Source: Pelagibacterales bacterium SAG-MED11 | GTDB lineage: Bacteria > Pseudomonadota > Alphaproteobacteria > Pelagibacterales > Pelagibacteraceae | Length of the DNA: 64,000 bases | Direction of reading: 5' to 3' | Assembly (NCBI GenBank): GCA_014654265.1 | Contig: JACWDI010000002.1 | Span: 1 to 64,000, forward strand | Shown here: in pieces, positions 52,823 through 62,637 of the stretch | Layout: each line of letters begins with the position of its first letter | Position numbering within the stretch: the stretch's first letter is position 1 | Position numbers and translations under genes: made by a program | The notes under the pieces: generated by a model | Told to the model about the DNA's origin: nothing | Database searches by the model: none | Seen by the model: only the letters and a program-made list of their open reading frames with translations

Positions 52823-54229
52823 TTAGTTTAATTTAACACCTATATATCTTCTTTGATTTTGATTATTGTAAATAACTAATAATATAGTTTTTTGATTAGT
52901 ACTTAGAACTTTCTCTACTGCTTGATTTAAATCATTCACATTTCTTATTTTTTTCTTTTGAGCTTCTAAAATTATACTATTCAATTCTATAGAATTTAAT
53001 AAAGGACTATTACTATCAATTTTTGTGACAACCAATCCACGAGTTTGATTTGGTAAATTTCTTGATTTTATATCTTCTTTTGAAACTTCTCTTACATTTA
53101 TTTTTAATTTTTCAATTCTTAAATCTTTTGGTTCTGAGTTTTGTTCAGCGACCTTAAAATCCTCTGAAGTTTCTAATCTTCCTAAAGTAATTATTTTCGT
53201 AATTTCTTTTTTATTTCTCCAAATTTTTACTTCAACTTTCTTACCTACTTCTGTTCTTGCAACAATCATCGGAAGTTGTTTCATTTCTTGAATTCTTTGT
53301 CCGTCAAATTCTAAAATTATATCTCCAGCTTTAACACCTCCTTTATCAGATGGACTGTTTGCAGCTACACTAGCAACCAATGCTCCTCTTGGTTTATCTA
53401 ACTTTTCGACTTCTGCAATTTCTTTTGTAACGTCTTGAATTCTTACTCCCAGCCATCCTCTTTTTGTTTCACCAAATTTAATCAATTGATCAATTACAAT
53501 TTTTGCACTATTTGATGGTATAGAAAAACCAATTCCAATTGATCCACTTCTTCCTAAGATAGCTGTGTTAATTCCAATGACATCTCCATTCATATCAAAA
53601 AGTGGACCTCCAGAATTACCTTGGTTAATAGAAGCGTCTGTTTGAATATAATCTTCATATCTACTTAAACCGATAGAACGATTTCTTGCTGAAATTATCC
53701 CAGAGGTTACTGTTCCACCTAGTCCAAAAGGGTTTCCAATTGCAATTACCCAATCACCAATTCTTGCTTTATCCGAATTACCAAATTTAACTGGAATAAA
53801 TTTTTCATCAGTTTCTAATTGTAACACAGCAATATCAGATAAAGGGTCTGACCCTAACACCTTTGCTTTAAATTCCTTGTCTCCATTAACTCTAATAATA
53901 ATGTCTTTAGCATCTTGAATTACATGGTTATTCGTTACAACTATCCCTTTTTCATCAATTATAAAACCAGAGCCTAATGCTGCAGATGGTCTCTCTTGTG
54001 GTGTTCCAAATTCTTTAAACATATCCTCAAATGGTGATCCCGGAGGAAATTGAAAAGGAAATTGATTTGGTTGAGTTTTAACGATTGTTGTTGTTGAAAT
54101 ATTAACTACTGATGGCATTAGCTTCTCTGCTAAATCCGCAAATGAGCCTGGATAATCTTTTGAAAAAGAAATGGATTGAAAATTTAAGATTAATATTATT
54201 GATAATAAGAATGTTTTGATTTTTTTCAT
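52823..54229 (-). CDS. degP: Do/DegP-family periplasmic serine protease with PDZ domains
   Basis: VVTNNHVIQDA, SDIAVLQL, INQGNSGGPLFD, PDZ repeats. Confidence 0.95.
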   Translation of the reverse strand: MKKIKTFLLSIILILNFQSISFSKDYPGSFADLAEKLMPSVVNISTTTIVKTQPNQFPFQFPPGSPFEDMFKEFGTPQERPSAALGSGFIIDEKGIVVTNNHVIQDAKDIIIRVNGDKEFKAKVLGSDPLSDIAVLQLETDEKFIPVKFGNSDKARIGDWVIAIGNPFGLGGTVTSGIISARNRSIGLSRYEDYIQTDASINQGNSGGPLFDMNGDVIGINTAILGRSGSIGIGFSIPSNSAKIVIDQLIKFGETKRGWLGVRIQDVTKEIAEVEKLDKPRGALVASVAANSPSDKGGVKAGDIILEFDGQRIQEMKQLPMIVARTEVGKKVEVKIWRNKKEITKIITLGRLETSEDFKVAEQNSEPKDLRIEKLKINVREVSKEDIKSRNLPNQTRGLVVTKIDSNSPLLNSIELNSIILEAQKKKIRNVNDLNQAVEKVLSTNQKTILLVIYNNQNQRRYIGVKLN

Positions 54230-54415
54230 TTAATTTTTTGTATAATAAATAATAATAAAACCTATTATAGCAAAGATTAATCCTCCAGTTCTTAATTGAC
54301 TGACCTTTACTAATTCTAACTTCTTTAACATATTTTTCATTTTTGATGGAAATATGGCATATAAAATACCTTCAATGAATAAGAATAGACCAAATGCAAT
54401 GATCAATTCCTTCAT
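54230..54415 (-). CDS. DUF2065 small membrane protein
   Basis: 61 aa between degP and hflC; FGLFLFIEGILYAIFPSKMKNML...LRTGGLIFAIIG. Confidence 0.75.
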   Translation of the reverse strand: MKELIIAFGLFLFIEGILYAIFPSKMKNMLKKLELVKVSQLRTGGLIFAIIGFIIIYYTKN

Positions 54416-54423
54416 TTGAAAAT

Positions 54424-55293
54424 TTAATTTGATTTAGGTTTTATATTTCCAAAGAATTTAAAAAACTCACTATCAGGAGATAAAATCAGTGATGTCTCTC
54501 CTCCAATTAAAGCTTTTTCATAAGCTTGCATAGCTCTATAAAATGCAAAAAATTCAGGGTCTTGGCCAAAAGCACCAGCAAAGATATTATTTCTTTTACC
54601 ATCTCCTTCACCCTTCATTATCTCTGATTTTTTTTGAGCATCTGCGAGTATTACGGTAACCTCTTTATCTGCAGTTGAAGTAATAGTTACAGCCATCTCT
54701 GCTCCTCTTGCTCTAAATTCTTTTGCTTCTCTTTCCCTTTCAGTTTGCATTCTTCTAAAAATTGCATCACTGTTTGCTTGAGGAAGGTCAGCTCTTTTTA
54801 TTCTCACATCATTAATTTTAATTCCAAAATTTTCAGCTTCATTATTTACACCTTCTTGTATTAAGGCCATCTGCTTGGTTCTATCTTCTGATAAAAGCGT
54901 TTGTAATTCTTGTTGACCTAAAACGTTTCTTATTCTCGAATTTATAATTGTTGCTAATCTTGATCTTGCAACTCTCTCATTTCCAACTGAAATATAAAAT
55001 TTTAAAGGATCTACAATTTGAAATCTTGCAAAAGCATCAACAATTAATCTTTTTTGGTCAGATGCAATTACTTCTTCTGGTGGGGTATCTAGATTTAAAA
55101 TTCTCTTATCTAAAAAAACAACGTTTTGGATAAATGGAATTTTAAAATTTAATCCTGGTTTTGAAATTATTCTTTTAGGATCACCAAATTGCAAAACAAT
55201 AGCTTGGTTCACTTCTTTAACTATAAAGATTGAAAAATATGCTGTTGCAACAAGCAAAGCAATTATCCCAGCAATAACTTTTCCCATATTCAT
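54424..55293 (-). CDS. hflC: HflC, SPFH-domain FtsH modulator
   Basis: VKEVNQAIVLQFGDPKRIISKPGLNFKIPFIQNVVFLDKR; adjacent hflK. Confidence 0.9.
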   Translation of the reverse strand: MNMGKVIAGIIALLVATAYFSIFIVKEVNQAIVLQFGDPKRIISKPGLNFKIPFIQNVVFLDKRILNLDTPPEEVIASDQKRLIVDAFARFQIVDPLKFYISVGNERVARSRLATIINSRIRNVLGQQELQTLLSEDRTKQMALIQEGVNNEAENFGIKINDVRIKRADLPQANSDAIFRRMQTEREREAKEFRARGAEMAVTITSTADKEVTVILADAQKKSEIMKGEGDGKRNNIFAGAFGQDPEFFAFYRAMQAYEKALIGGETSLILSPDSEFFKFFGNIKPKSN

Positions 55294-55294
55294 T

Positions 55295-56410
55295 TTAATT
55301 AGTCGCTTTCTTTTTACTTAGTTCTGGTAACGGAAGATAAGGAACTACTCCTGATCCTGCGTTTTTTTCTATGATAACTTTATCTATATCTGCTAGAACT
55401 TTTTCCATTGTTTCTAGATACATTCTTTCTTGAGTTACAGATTTTGCCATTTTGTATTCATTATAAATTGCTAAAAACCTGCTTGCTTCACCTTCTGCTT
55501 TTGCAACAACTTCTTTTTTATATGCTTCTGCTGCTTGAAGAATTTTTTGCGCTTCCCCACGAGCTCTTGGTATTACATCATTTGCATACGCTTCAGCTTC
55601 GTTTTTAGATCTTTCCATATCAGCTCTTGCAGCTTGTACATCTCTGAATGCATCAATTACTTGATCAGGTGGATCAGCTTTTTGAGTTTGAACTTGAGTT
55701 ATTTGAATACCACTAGTGTATTCATCTAAAATTTTTTGAATAATCTCTTGAGTGTCAGTCTCTATTAGGGATCTTCCTTCTGTTAAAATTGGCTGAATAT
55801 CTGATCTAGCAATTACTTCTCTCATTGCTGTCTCGGCTGCTGCTTTTACAGTTCCTTCAGGATCTTGAATTTTAAATAAAAAATTTCCAGCATCTTTGAT
55901 TACCCAGAAAACAGAAAAATCTATATTAACAATATTTTCATCTCCTGTTAACATTAAGCTTTCTTGAGGAACATCAGCAACTCCACCTGAAGAGGAAAAT
56001 CCACTATCTCTTTCAGACCTAAAGCCGATATCAATTCTATTAACTTTGGTGACTTTTGGAGTAAGTACTGACTCAACTGGAAAAGGTATATGATAATTTA
56101 ATCCAGGCTGAGTTGTTTTTACAAATTTTCCAAATCTTAAAACTACACCTTGTTCATCAGGTAAAACTCTATAAAGGCCACTTGCAAGCCATACAAAACC
56201 TAAAATAATTAAAACTAAAATAGCCTGTTTACCACCAGAAGAACTTCCGCCTGGTAAAAATTTTTTTATTTTTTCTTGAAACTCTCTAATAATTTTTTCA
56301 ATATCTGGAGGTGTAGGGCCTCTTCCTGATCCATTACCACTTCCGCCTCCTCCTGGGGGAGTTCCCCAAGGACTGCCACCTCTTTGTTGAAAATCGTCTG
56401 ACATAGACAT
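55295..56410 (-). CDS. hflK: HflK, SPFH-domain FtsH modulator (start moved in to MSMSDDFQQRG)
   Basis: GSGNGSGRGPTPPDIEKIIREFQEKI, VVLRFGKFVKTTQPGLNYHIPFP; the longer ORF start overlaps the divergent mrp gene. Confidence 0.85.
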   Translation of the reverse strand: MSMSDDFQQRGGSPWGTPPGGGGSGNGSGRGPTPPDIEKIIREFQEKIKKFLPGGSSSGGKQAILVLIILGFVWLASGLYRVLPDEQGVVLRFGKFVKTTQPGLNYHIPFPVESVLTPKVTKVNRIDIGFRSERDSGFSSSGGVADVPQESLMLTGDENIVNIDFSVFWVIKDAGNFLFKIQDPEGTVKAAAETAMREVIARSDIQPILTEGRSLIETDTQEIIQKILDEYTSGIQITQVQTQKADPPDQVIDAFRDVQAARADMERSKNEAEAYANDVIPRARGEAQKILQAAEAYKKEVVAKAEGEASRFLAIYNEYKMAKSVTQERMYLETMEKVLADIDKVIIEKNAGSGVVPYLPLPELSKKKATN

Positions 56411-56454
56411 TCTATATAGTGTCTTTATATAGAAAAACAAGTTAAGATCTAAAT

Positions 56455-57279
56455 ATGCCAAAGGAAAAGCCTGAATTAAGTGACGCAATGCGAAAAAAAA
56501 TGAGCGGTAAAAAGCTTGAGAAAAACCCCATTAAAGGAACAAAGTTTACAATAGCAATTTCAAGTGCAAAAGGAGGTGTAGGAAAATCTACCTTTGCAAC
56601 AAACTTAGCATTAGCACTTAAAAATATTGGTTGCAAAGTAGGTTTGCTAGATGCGGATATTTATGGACCGTCTATTCCTAAGATGCTTGGTATTAATGAA
56701 AAACCTAAAAGCGATGGTGAAAAATTAGAACCAATTAAAAAATATGATATTCAGTGTATGTCAATTGGTTTCCTTACAGATCAAGAGACTCCAATGATAT
56801 GGCGTGGACCTATGGTAACCAGTGCAATTAAAACTTTTACTCAAAAAGTAAATTGGCAAGATTTGGATTTTATAATTGTAGATATGCCTCCTGGTACAGG
56901 AGATACTCAACTTACTTTTGCACAAGATATTAAAATGGATGGTGCAATTATAGTTTCTACTCCTCAGGAAGTTGCCTTACTTGATGTCAAAAGAGGAATT
57001 AAAATGTTTGATAAATTAGGAGTTAAAATTTTAGGTTTAATTGATAACATGAGCTTTTTTACTGGTGATGATGGAAAAAAGTATAAAATTTTTGGTGAAG
57101 GTGGTGTCAAAAAAACTGCTGATGAATTTAAAAAAGAGTTCTTAGGAGAAATACCAATAGATCCTAAGGTTGGAAAATCAGGAGACGAGGGCATGCCTAT
57201 TGTAGAGTCTGATCCTACTAATGAAGTTTCTAAAATATACTTAAATTTTGCTAATAAGATTAAATCAACTTATCTTTAA
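56455..57279 (+). CDS. mrp: Mrp/ApbC family iron-sulfur carrier P-loop ATPase
   Basis: [51 protein letters not shown]. Confidence 0.95.
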   Translation: MPKEKPELSDAMRKKMSGKKLEKNPIKGTKFTIAISSAKGGVGKSTFATNLALALKNIGCKVGLLDADIYGPSIPKMLGINEKPKSDGEKLEPIKKYDIQCMSIGFLTDQETPMIWRGPMVTSAIKTFTQKVNWQDLDFIIVDMPPGTGDTQLTFAQDIKMDGAIIVSTPQEVALLDVKRGIKMFDKLGVKILGLIDNMSFFTGDDGKKYKIFGEGGVKKTADEFKKEFLGEIPIDPKVGKSGDEGMPIVESDPTNEVSKIYLNFANKIKSTYL

Positions 57280-58207
57280 GATCAAAAGCTTCCATTAATT
57301 CATTCCATTCTCGTTTTGAAAGACCAGAGTCTTCCATCGAAATGGACTCACCTTTAATTAATTTCTGGATAATAACTTTTCCTTTTGCAGAAACTTCTGT
57401 TCCACCAACTCTATAATCCAAAAAAGCATCATAAGTAATTGGGACCCATTTTTTTACAGTGTCTAACATTATATCTGCGTAAACTCTTATTTCATATTGA
57501 GCATGACTGTCAGCTCTTAATCTTAAAAAATTCATCAAATTTAACAAGTCTGTTTTCCAATACCATTGGGTATATGTATTCAAAGTCAAATTCATCCTTG
57601 CTAATTCTCTAGCTAAACCTTTTTTATTTTCATCAATGGTTGATCCGTCGTACCTCTCATTGAGCATTGTCTCATAGTTATCATAAGTTCTCTCAGCATC
57701 ATTTTTCAAAAGTTCTAAAACTTCTTTAGCTTGTTGTCCCTCAAGTACATCTCCTCTACCTTGTCTGTTACTTGTTGATTGTGCAGCAAGATTATCAGAC
57801 GTTGGTAAATAAAATTCCTTATCTAAAATAGAATATCTTGCAGAATACTCGTTAACATTAGCAGTTCTATGTCTTATCCATTGACGAGCAATAAATATTG
57901 GTAATTTAACATGATATTTTATTTCACACATTTCAAATGGAGTACTATGCCAATGACGCATCAAATATTTTATTAAACCTTTATCTGTAGAAACTTGTTT
58001 TGTTCCTTTACCATAGGAAACTCTAGCAGATTGTACTATTGAAGTATCATCACCCATATAATCAACAACTCTTACAAATCCATGATCTAATGCTGGAAGA
58101 GCTTCATAAAGTATCTTTTCTAGCTCTTGAACTGTAACTCTTTTAGTCGAATTGCTTTGAGATTGTTGATTCTTTATTTCTGCTGATTGTTCTTTAGTTA
58201 ATTTCAT
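57260..58207 (-). CDS. thyX: FAD-dependent thymidylate synthase
   Basis: [19 protein letters not shown] (RHRxxxxxxxSxR motif); start set at [12 protein letters not shown] because the longer ORF runs into ssrA. Confidence 0.92.
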   Translation of the reverse strand: MKLTKEQSAEIKNQQSQSNSTKRVTVQELEKILYEALPALDHGFVRVVDYMGDDTSIVQSARVSYGKGTKQVSTDKGLIKYLMRHWHSTPFEMCEIKYHVKLPIFIARQWIRHRTANVNEYSARYSILDKEFYLPTSDNLAAQSTSNRQGRGDVLEGQQAKEVLELLKNDAERTYDNYETMLNERYDGSTIDENKKGLARELARMNLTLNTYTQWYWKTDLLNLMNFLRLRADSHAQYEIRVYADIMLDTVKKWVPITYDAFLDYRVGGTEVSAKGKVIIQKLIKGESISMEDSGLSKREWNELMEAFDLKDKLI

Positions 58208-58249
58208 GATTGTTATTGAATCTCTTGTGATTCCTTTTATATTAATAAG

Positions 58250-58509
58250 GTTGGTTTTCCAACTATGACGATAAACGAATTTCGTAATAACCATCGCGGA
58301 CGTGGGGGCAGTACCCACCACCTCCACCATTTACAACTTATGGGGGTGAACCAGAATCGACGGATGACTAAAGGCTATTCTTTTGTTCGGAATTGCTCCT
58401 CCGTAAAGGGCTAATTTATAACTGCTAACGAAAGTTACGCAATTGCTGCTTAATTAACTTTGTTAATTAAGTAAACGGGGTCCGGGGCACCTGGCAACAG
58501 AACGCCCCC
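58250..58509 (+). ncRNA. ssrA: Permuted two-piece tmRNA (acceptor piece ends CCA ~58329; coding piece from 58342 to ~58509)
   Basis: ggacgtgggggcagtacccaccacctccacca; gggggtg...aatcgacgg; acceptor helix GGGGGUG/CACCUCC pairs; tag GCT AAC GAA AGT TAC GCA ATT GCT GCT TAA; PK region ggggtccggggcacctggcaacagaacgcccc. The 5' boundary is approximate. Confidence 0.9.
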
Positions 58510-58587
58510 ATAAAAAAGTATTTTTGTCGCTGATGATTTTAAAAATTTATTTAGAAAAAATTTACTTTAAGGTATAGGAAATCTTCA

Positions 58588-59949
58588 ATGAAAATCAAAT
58601 TAAATTTTATCTATATAATTATAATAACTTTTTTAATTTCTTTATTAATCTTTGGTTATCTTCTTAACCAAAAAAGTTCAGCATCAAAAAAAAATGAAAT
58701 TTCAAGCATGATGCAGCAATTAAAAACTAGAAATACTCAAATTGCTGAAATTCAAAAAAATTTATTTAAAAACGATAAAAATATAAATGATTTAATAAAT
58801 CAAAAAAAAATTAACTTTAAAAAAGTCGTTAATGATAAAGAGCTAGCTGGTTTTGATAATTACTTTTTTTCCAAATATACAACTAATGATATATTATTTA
58901 TTGGAAACCGAAGAGCTATTGGTACTGGGTATATTGATTTTTATAACAAAGATAAAAAATTGTTATTGGCAACATACGATGGGATTTTCGCGTATTCCGA
59001 AATAGATAACTTAATAAATTTTCAAAAAATTAACTCTAATATTAATTCATTGATTAAATATGAAAAATTTTACTTACATGAACAATATGGAATTAAAGAT
59101 ATTTTCATAGATAAGGACACTCTTTATGTAGCTTATATAGGAAATAAAAAAGATAACTGTTATGATTTAAAAATTATTACTTCTAAATTAAGTGAGACAT
59201 ATTTAGATTTTCAGTTGTTCTACCAAACATCCAATTGTGTTGACAAAAATAATAATCATGGATTTTGGGCACATCAAGGTGCAGGAGGAAGGATTACTAA
59301 AATAGATAATTTTCATCTTTTATTTACCACAGGAGATTTTAGAAATAGACCTCTGGCACAAAACAAGGAAAGTAATTATGGAAAGATTTTAAAAATTAAC
59401 ATCCAAAATAACGAAGCTGAAGTTATTTCTATGGGTCATAGGAACCCTCAAGGGCTATATTATAGTAAAAATTTTAATTTTGTATTATCGACTGAACATG
59501 GCCCTAAAGGAGGAGATGAGATTAATATAAATCATAAGCCATTTTTAAATATAAAAAACTTTGGTTGGCCAATATCCTCTTACGGCGAACACTATTACAA
59601 ACATTATTCAAAAGAAATATTATCAGAGGCACCATTAAACAATTCTCATAGGAAGTATGGATTCGAAGAACCTATTAAATATTTTGATCCTTCTATAGGT
59701 ATAAGTGAAGTAATTCCTTTCAACAAAAATGATAGCGAGTTTTTAATTGGTGCAATGGGTAATGAAATTAAAGAACAGGATTTAGGTATACATTATATTC
59801 AACTTAATAAAAAACGAGTTAAAATTATTAACCATAAATTTATCCCTTTAAATGAAAGAGTAAGAGATATGATAATTTCTAAAGATAAAAAAATAATAAT
59901 TATGTTTTTAGAAACTACAAGCTCTTTGGCGGTTTTAAGAAAAAAATAG
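58588..59949 (+). CDS. PQQ-dependent sugar dehydrogenase/sorbosone dehydrogenase-like beta-propeller, membrane-anchored
   Basis: GHRNPQGLYYSKNFNFVLSTEHGPKGGDEINI; N-terminal TM segment. Confidence 0.8.
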   Translation: MKIKLNFIYIIIITFLISLLIFGYLLNQKSSASKKNEISSMMQQLKTRNTQIAEIQKNLFKNDKNINDLINQKKINFKKVVNDKELAGFDNYFFSKYTTNDILFIGNRRAIGTGYIDFYNKDKKLLLATYDGIFAYSEIDNLINFQKINSNINSLIKYEKFYLHEQYGIKDIFIDKDTLYVAYIGNKKDNCYDLKIITSKLSETYLDFQLFYQTSNCVDKNNNHGFWAHQGAGGRITKIDNFHLLFTTGDFRNRPLAQNKESNYGKILKINIQNNEAEVISMGHRNPQGLYYSKNFNFVLSTEHGPKGGDEININHKPFLNIKNFGWPISSYGEHYYKHYSKEILSEAPLNNSHRKYGFEEPIKYFDPSIGISEVIPFNKNDSEFLIGAMGNEIKEQDLGIHYIQLNKKRVKIINHKFIPLNERVRDMIISKDKKIIIMFLETTSSLAVLRKK

Positions 59950-59979
59950 TTATTACAATAAAAGATATTTATTATTAAT

Positions 59980-62637
59980 TTATTTTTTTATTTCAGCTTG
60001 AGCTGCTGCAAGTCTTGCAATAGGGACTCTATAAGGAGAACAGGAAATATAATTTAGTCCCACTTTTGAACAAAAAAATATACTCTCTGGATCACCACCG
60101 TGTTCGCCACATATACCTAATTTAATTTTTTTATTTTGTTTTTTACCTTTAGCTACTGCTATTTCTACAAGATCTTTTACACCTTCATCAATAGAGACAA
60201 ATGGGTCTATTGTGAATATTTTATTCTCAATATAGTCATTTAAAAACTTACCACTATCATCTCTGCTAATCCCAAAAGTAGTTTGAGTTAAATCATTTGT
60301 ACCAAAGCTAAAAAATTCAGCATGTTTTGCAATGTCTTTTGCTTTGATGGCAGCTCTGGGTAATTCAATCATAGTACCAACTAAAAAATCAATTTTAATT
60401 TTATTTTCTTTTTGTACTTGTTTTGCTATCTTAATTACAAGATCCTTCATTATTTTTATTTCTACTTCTGTTGACACAAGTGGGATCATTATTTCTGGAA
60501 ATGCGGAAATTTTTTTATTTTTCTTTAAATCTGATAATGCTTCAAAAATTGCCCTACACTGCATCTCATAAATTTCTGGGAAAGATATCCCTAATCTACA
60601 ACCTCTATGACCAAGCATTGGGTTTTGCTCGTGTAATTCCTCGATTCTTGTCTCAACTTCTTTTGCATTGGTCCCAACAACATTCGCTACTTCTAATATC
60701 TCTCTATTAGATTTCGGTAAAAATTCGTGCAGAGGGGGATCAAGTAAACGAACTGTTACTGGAAGTCCATGCATGATTTTAAATATTTCAATAAAATCTT
60801 TTTTTTGATGTGGTAAAAGCTTTTTAAGAGCTCTAGCTCTATCTTCTTGGGTTTTAGATAAAATCATTTCTCTCACAGATAAAATTCTCTCTTCATCAAA
60901 AAACATGTGCTCAGTCCTACAAAGTCCAATCCCCTCTGCTCCAAAATCTCTAGCTGTTTTGGTGTCTAAGGGTGTTTCAGAGTTTGTTCTTACCTTTAAT
61001 TTTCTTACATTGTCTGCCCACCTCATTAGTTTTGAAAAATCCCCTGAAATTTCTGGTTTTACGGTGGGAACATCTCCTAGGATTATTCTTCCTGTAGAAC
61101 CATCTATGGTAATTACATCCCCTTCTTTAACTTCTGCAGATGAAGTTTTAAAAATTTTTTGTTCATAGTTGATATCAATTTCACTAGAGCCAGAAACACA
61201 AGGCCTACCCATTCCTCTTGCAACTACTGCTGCATGACTAGTCATTCCACCTCTGGCTGTTAAAATTCCTTTAGCTGCATGCATTCCTTGAATATCTTCT
61301 GGAGACGTTTCTACTCTTACTAAAATAGTGTCTTGCATCATGTCATTAAGTCTTTGTGCCTCTTCTGAAGAAAAGACTACTTTACCACTTGCAGCACCAG
61401 GTGATGCAGGTAAACCATTTGCAATTACTTGAATAGAACTTTTTTCATCTAAAGTTGGATGAAGCAATGTATCCAAAGAGTTTGGGTCAATCCTTAATAT
61501 AGCTTGATTTTTTGAAATTAATTTTTCTTTAACCATATCTACTGCTATCTTCACAGCTGATTTTGATGTTCTTTTCCCAGAACGAGTTTGTAAAATCCAG
61601 AGTTTTTTATTTTCAACAGTAAATTCTACATCTTGCATATCCTTATAGTGTTTTTCTAATTTTTTTAAGATCTTAAATAATTCCGAATAAACTTTAGGCA
61701 TCGACTCTTCCATGGATGCTTCTTTAACTTTAGCTTCTTTTTTTGCTTTTTTTGTTATGTACTGTGGTGTTCTTGTCCCAGCAACAACATCTTCACCTTG
61801 AGCATTAATCAAATATTCTCCATAAATATCGTTTGATCCATCAGAAGGATTTCTTGTAAAAACTACACCAGTAGCACAATCATTTCCCATATTTCCAAAT
61901 ACCATTGACTGTACATTCACTGCAGTTCCCCATTCAGAAGGTATCTGATTTAATTTTCTATAAACTTTTGCTCTTTTACTCTCCCAAGAAAGAAATACTG
62001 CACTTATTGCACCTAGTAATTGTTGATTAACATCTTGCGGAAATTCTTTATTTGTTTTTTCTTTAACAACATTTTTAAAATCTTTTATTAGTCCATCCCA
62101 ATCATCTTCATCTAAATCAGTATCTAGTAACACTCCTTTGGTTAGCTTATAATTTTCTATTAATTCCTCAAAATGGTAACCTTCAACACCCATTACAACG
62201 TTACCATACATTTGAATAAATCTTCTGTAGCTATCTTTGGCAAATCTACCATTTGAAGTCTTGTTTGCTAAAGCAATTACGGTTTTATCATTTAAACCAA
62301 GATTAAGAATTGTATCCATCATGCCAGGCATCGAAACTCTAGCCCCAGATCTTACAGATAATAAAAGTGGATTTTTTAAGTCTCCAAATTTTTTTGATAC
62401 GTCCTTTTCAATTACTTTTAACTCTTTTTTAATTTGGTTAATTAATTTAGAATTTAATTTCTTTTTATCTTTATAAAAAACTTCACAAACCTTAGTAGAA
62501 ATTGTAAATCCTGGTGGTACTGGAAGTCCCATTCTTCCCATTTCTGAAAGGTTAGCACCTTTTCCACCCAAAAAATTTTTAGGATTTTTAATTTTTTGTG
62601 TATCTTTCGATTTAAAATTTAAAATTAGTTTATTCAT
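59980..62637 (-). CDS. ppdK: Pyruvate, phosphate dikinase
   Basis: FLGGKGANLSEMGRMGLPVPPGFTI, GGMTSHAAVVARGMGRPCV, FGTNDLTQTTFGISRDD, GICGEHGGDP. Confidence 0.97.
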   Translation of the reverse strand: MNKLILNFKSKDTQKIKNPKNFLGGKGANLSEMGRMGLPVPPGFTISTKVCEVFYKDKKKLNSKLINQIKKELKVIEKDVSKKFGDLKNPLLLSVRSGARVSMPGMMDTILNLGLNDKTVIALANKTSNGRFAKDSYRRFIQMYGNVVMGVEGYHFEELIENYKLTKGVLLDTDLDEDDWDGLIKDFKNVVKEKTNKEFPQDVNQQLLGAISAVFLSWESKRAKVYRKLNQIPSEWGTAVNVQSMVFGNMGNDCATGVVFTRNPSDGSNDIYGEYLINAQGEDVVAGTRTPQYITKKAKKEAKVKEASMEESMPKVYSELFKILKKLEKHYKDMQDVEFTVENKKLWILQTRSGKRTSKSAVKIAVDMVKEKLISKNQAILRIDPNSLDTLLHPTLDEKSSIQVIANGLPASPGAASGKVVFSSEEAQRLNDMMQDTILVRVETSPEDIQGMHAAKGILTARGGMTSHAAVVARGMGRPCVSGSSEIDINYEQKIFKTSSAEVKEGDVITIDGSTGRIILGDVPTVKPEISGDFSKLMRWADNVRKLKVRTNSETPLDTKTARDFGAEGIGLCRTEHMFFDEERILSVREMILSKTQEDRARALKKLLPHQKKDFIEIFKIMHGLPVTVRLLDPPLHEFLPKSNREILEVANVVGTNAKEVETRIEELHEQNPMLGHRGCRLGISFPEIYEMQCRAIFEALSDLKKNKKISAFPEIMIPLVSTEVEIKIMKDLVIKIAKQVQKENKIKIDFLVGTMIELPRAAIKAKDIAKHAEFFSFGTNDLTQTTFGISRDDSGKFLNDYIENKIFTIDPFVSIDEGVKDLVEIAVAKGKKQNKKIKLGICGEHGGDPESIFFCSKVGLNYISCSPYRVPIARLAAAQAEIKK

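Noticed and set aside
55408-55729. Overlapping plus-strand 64-66 aa ORFs
   Set aside because: Antisense to hflK; Leu/His-rich shadow translations
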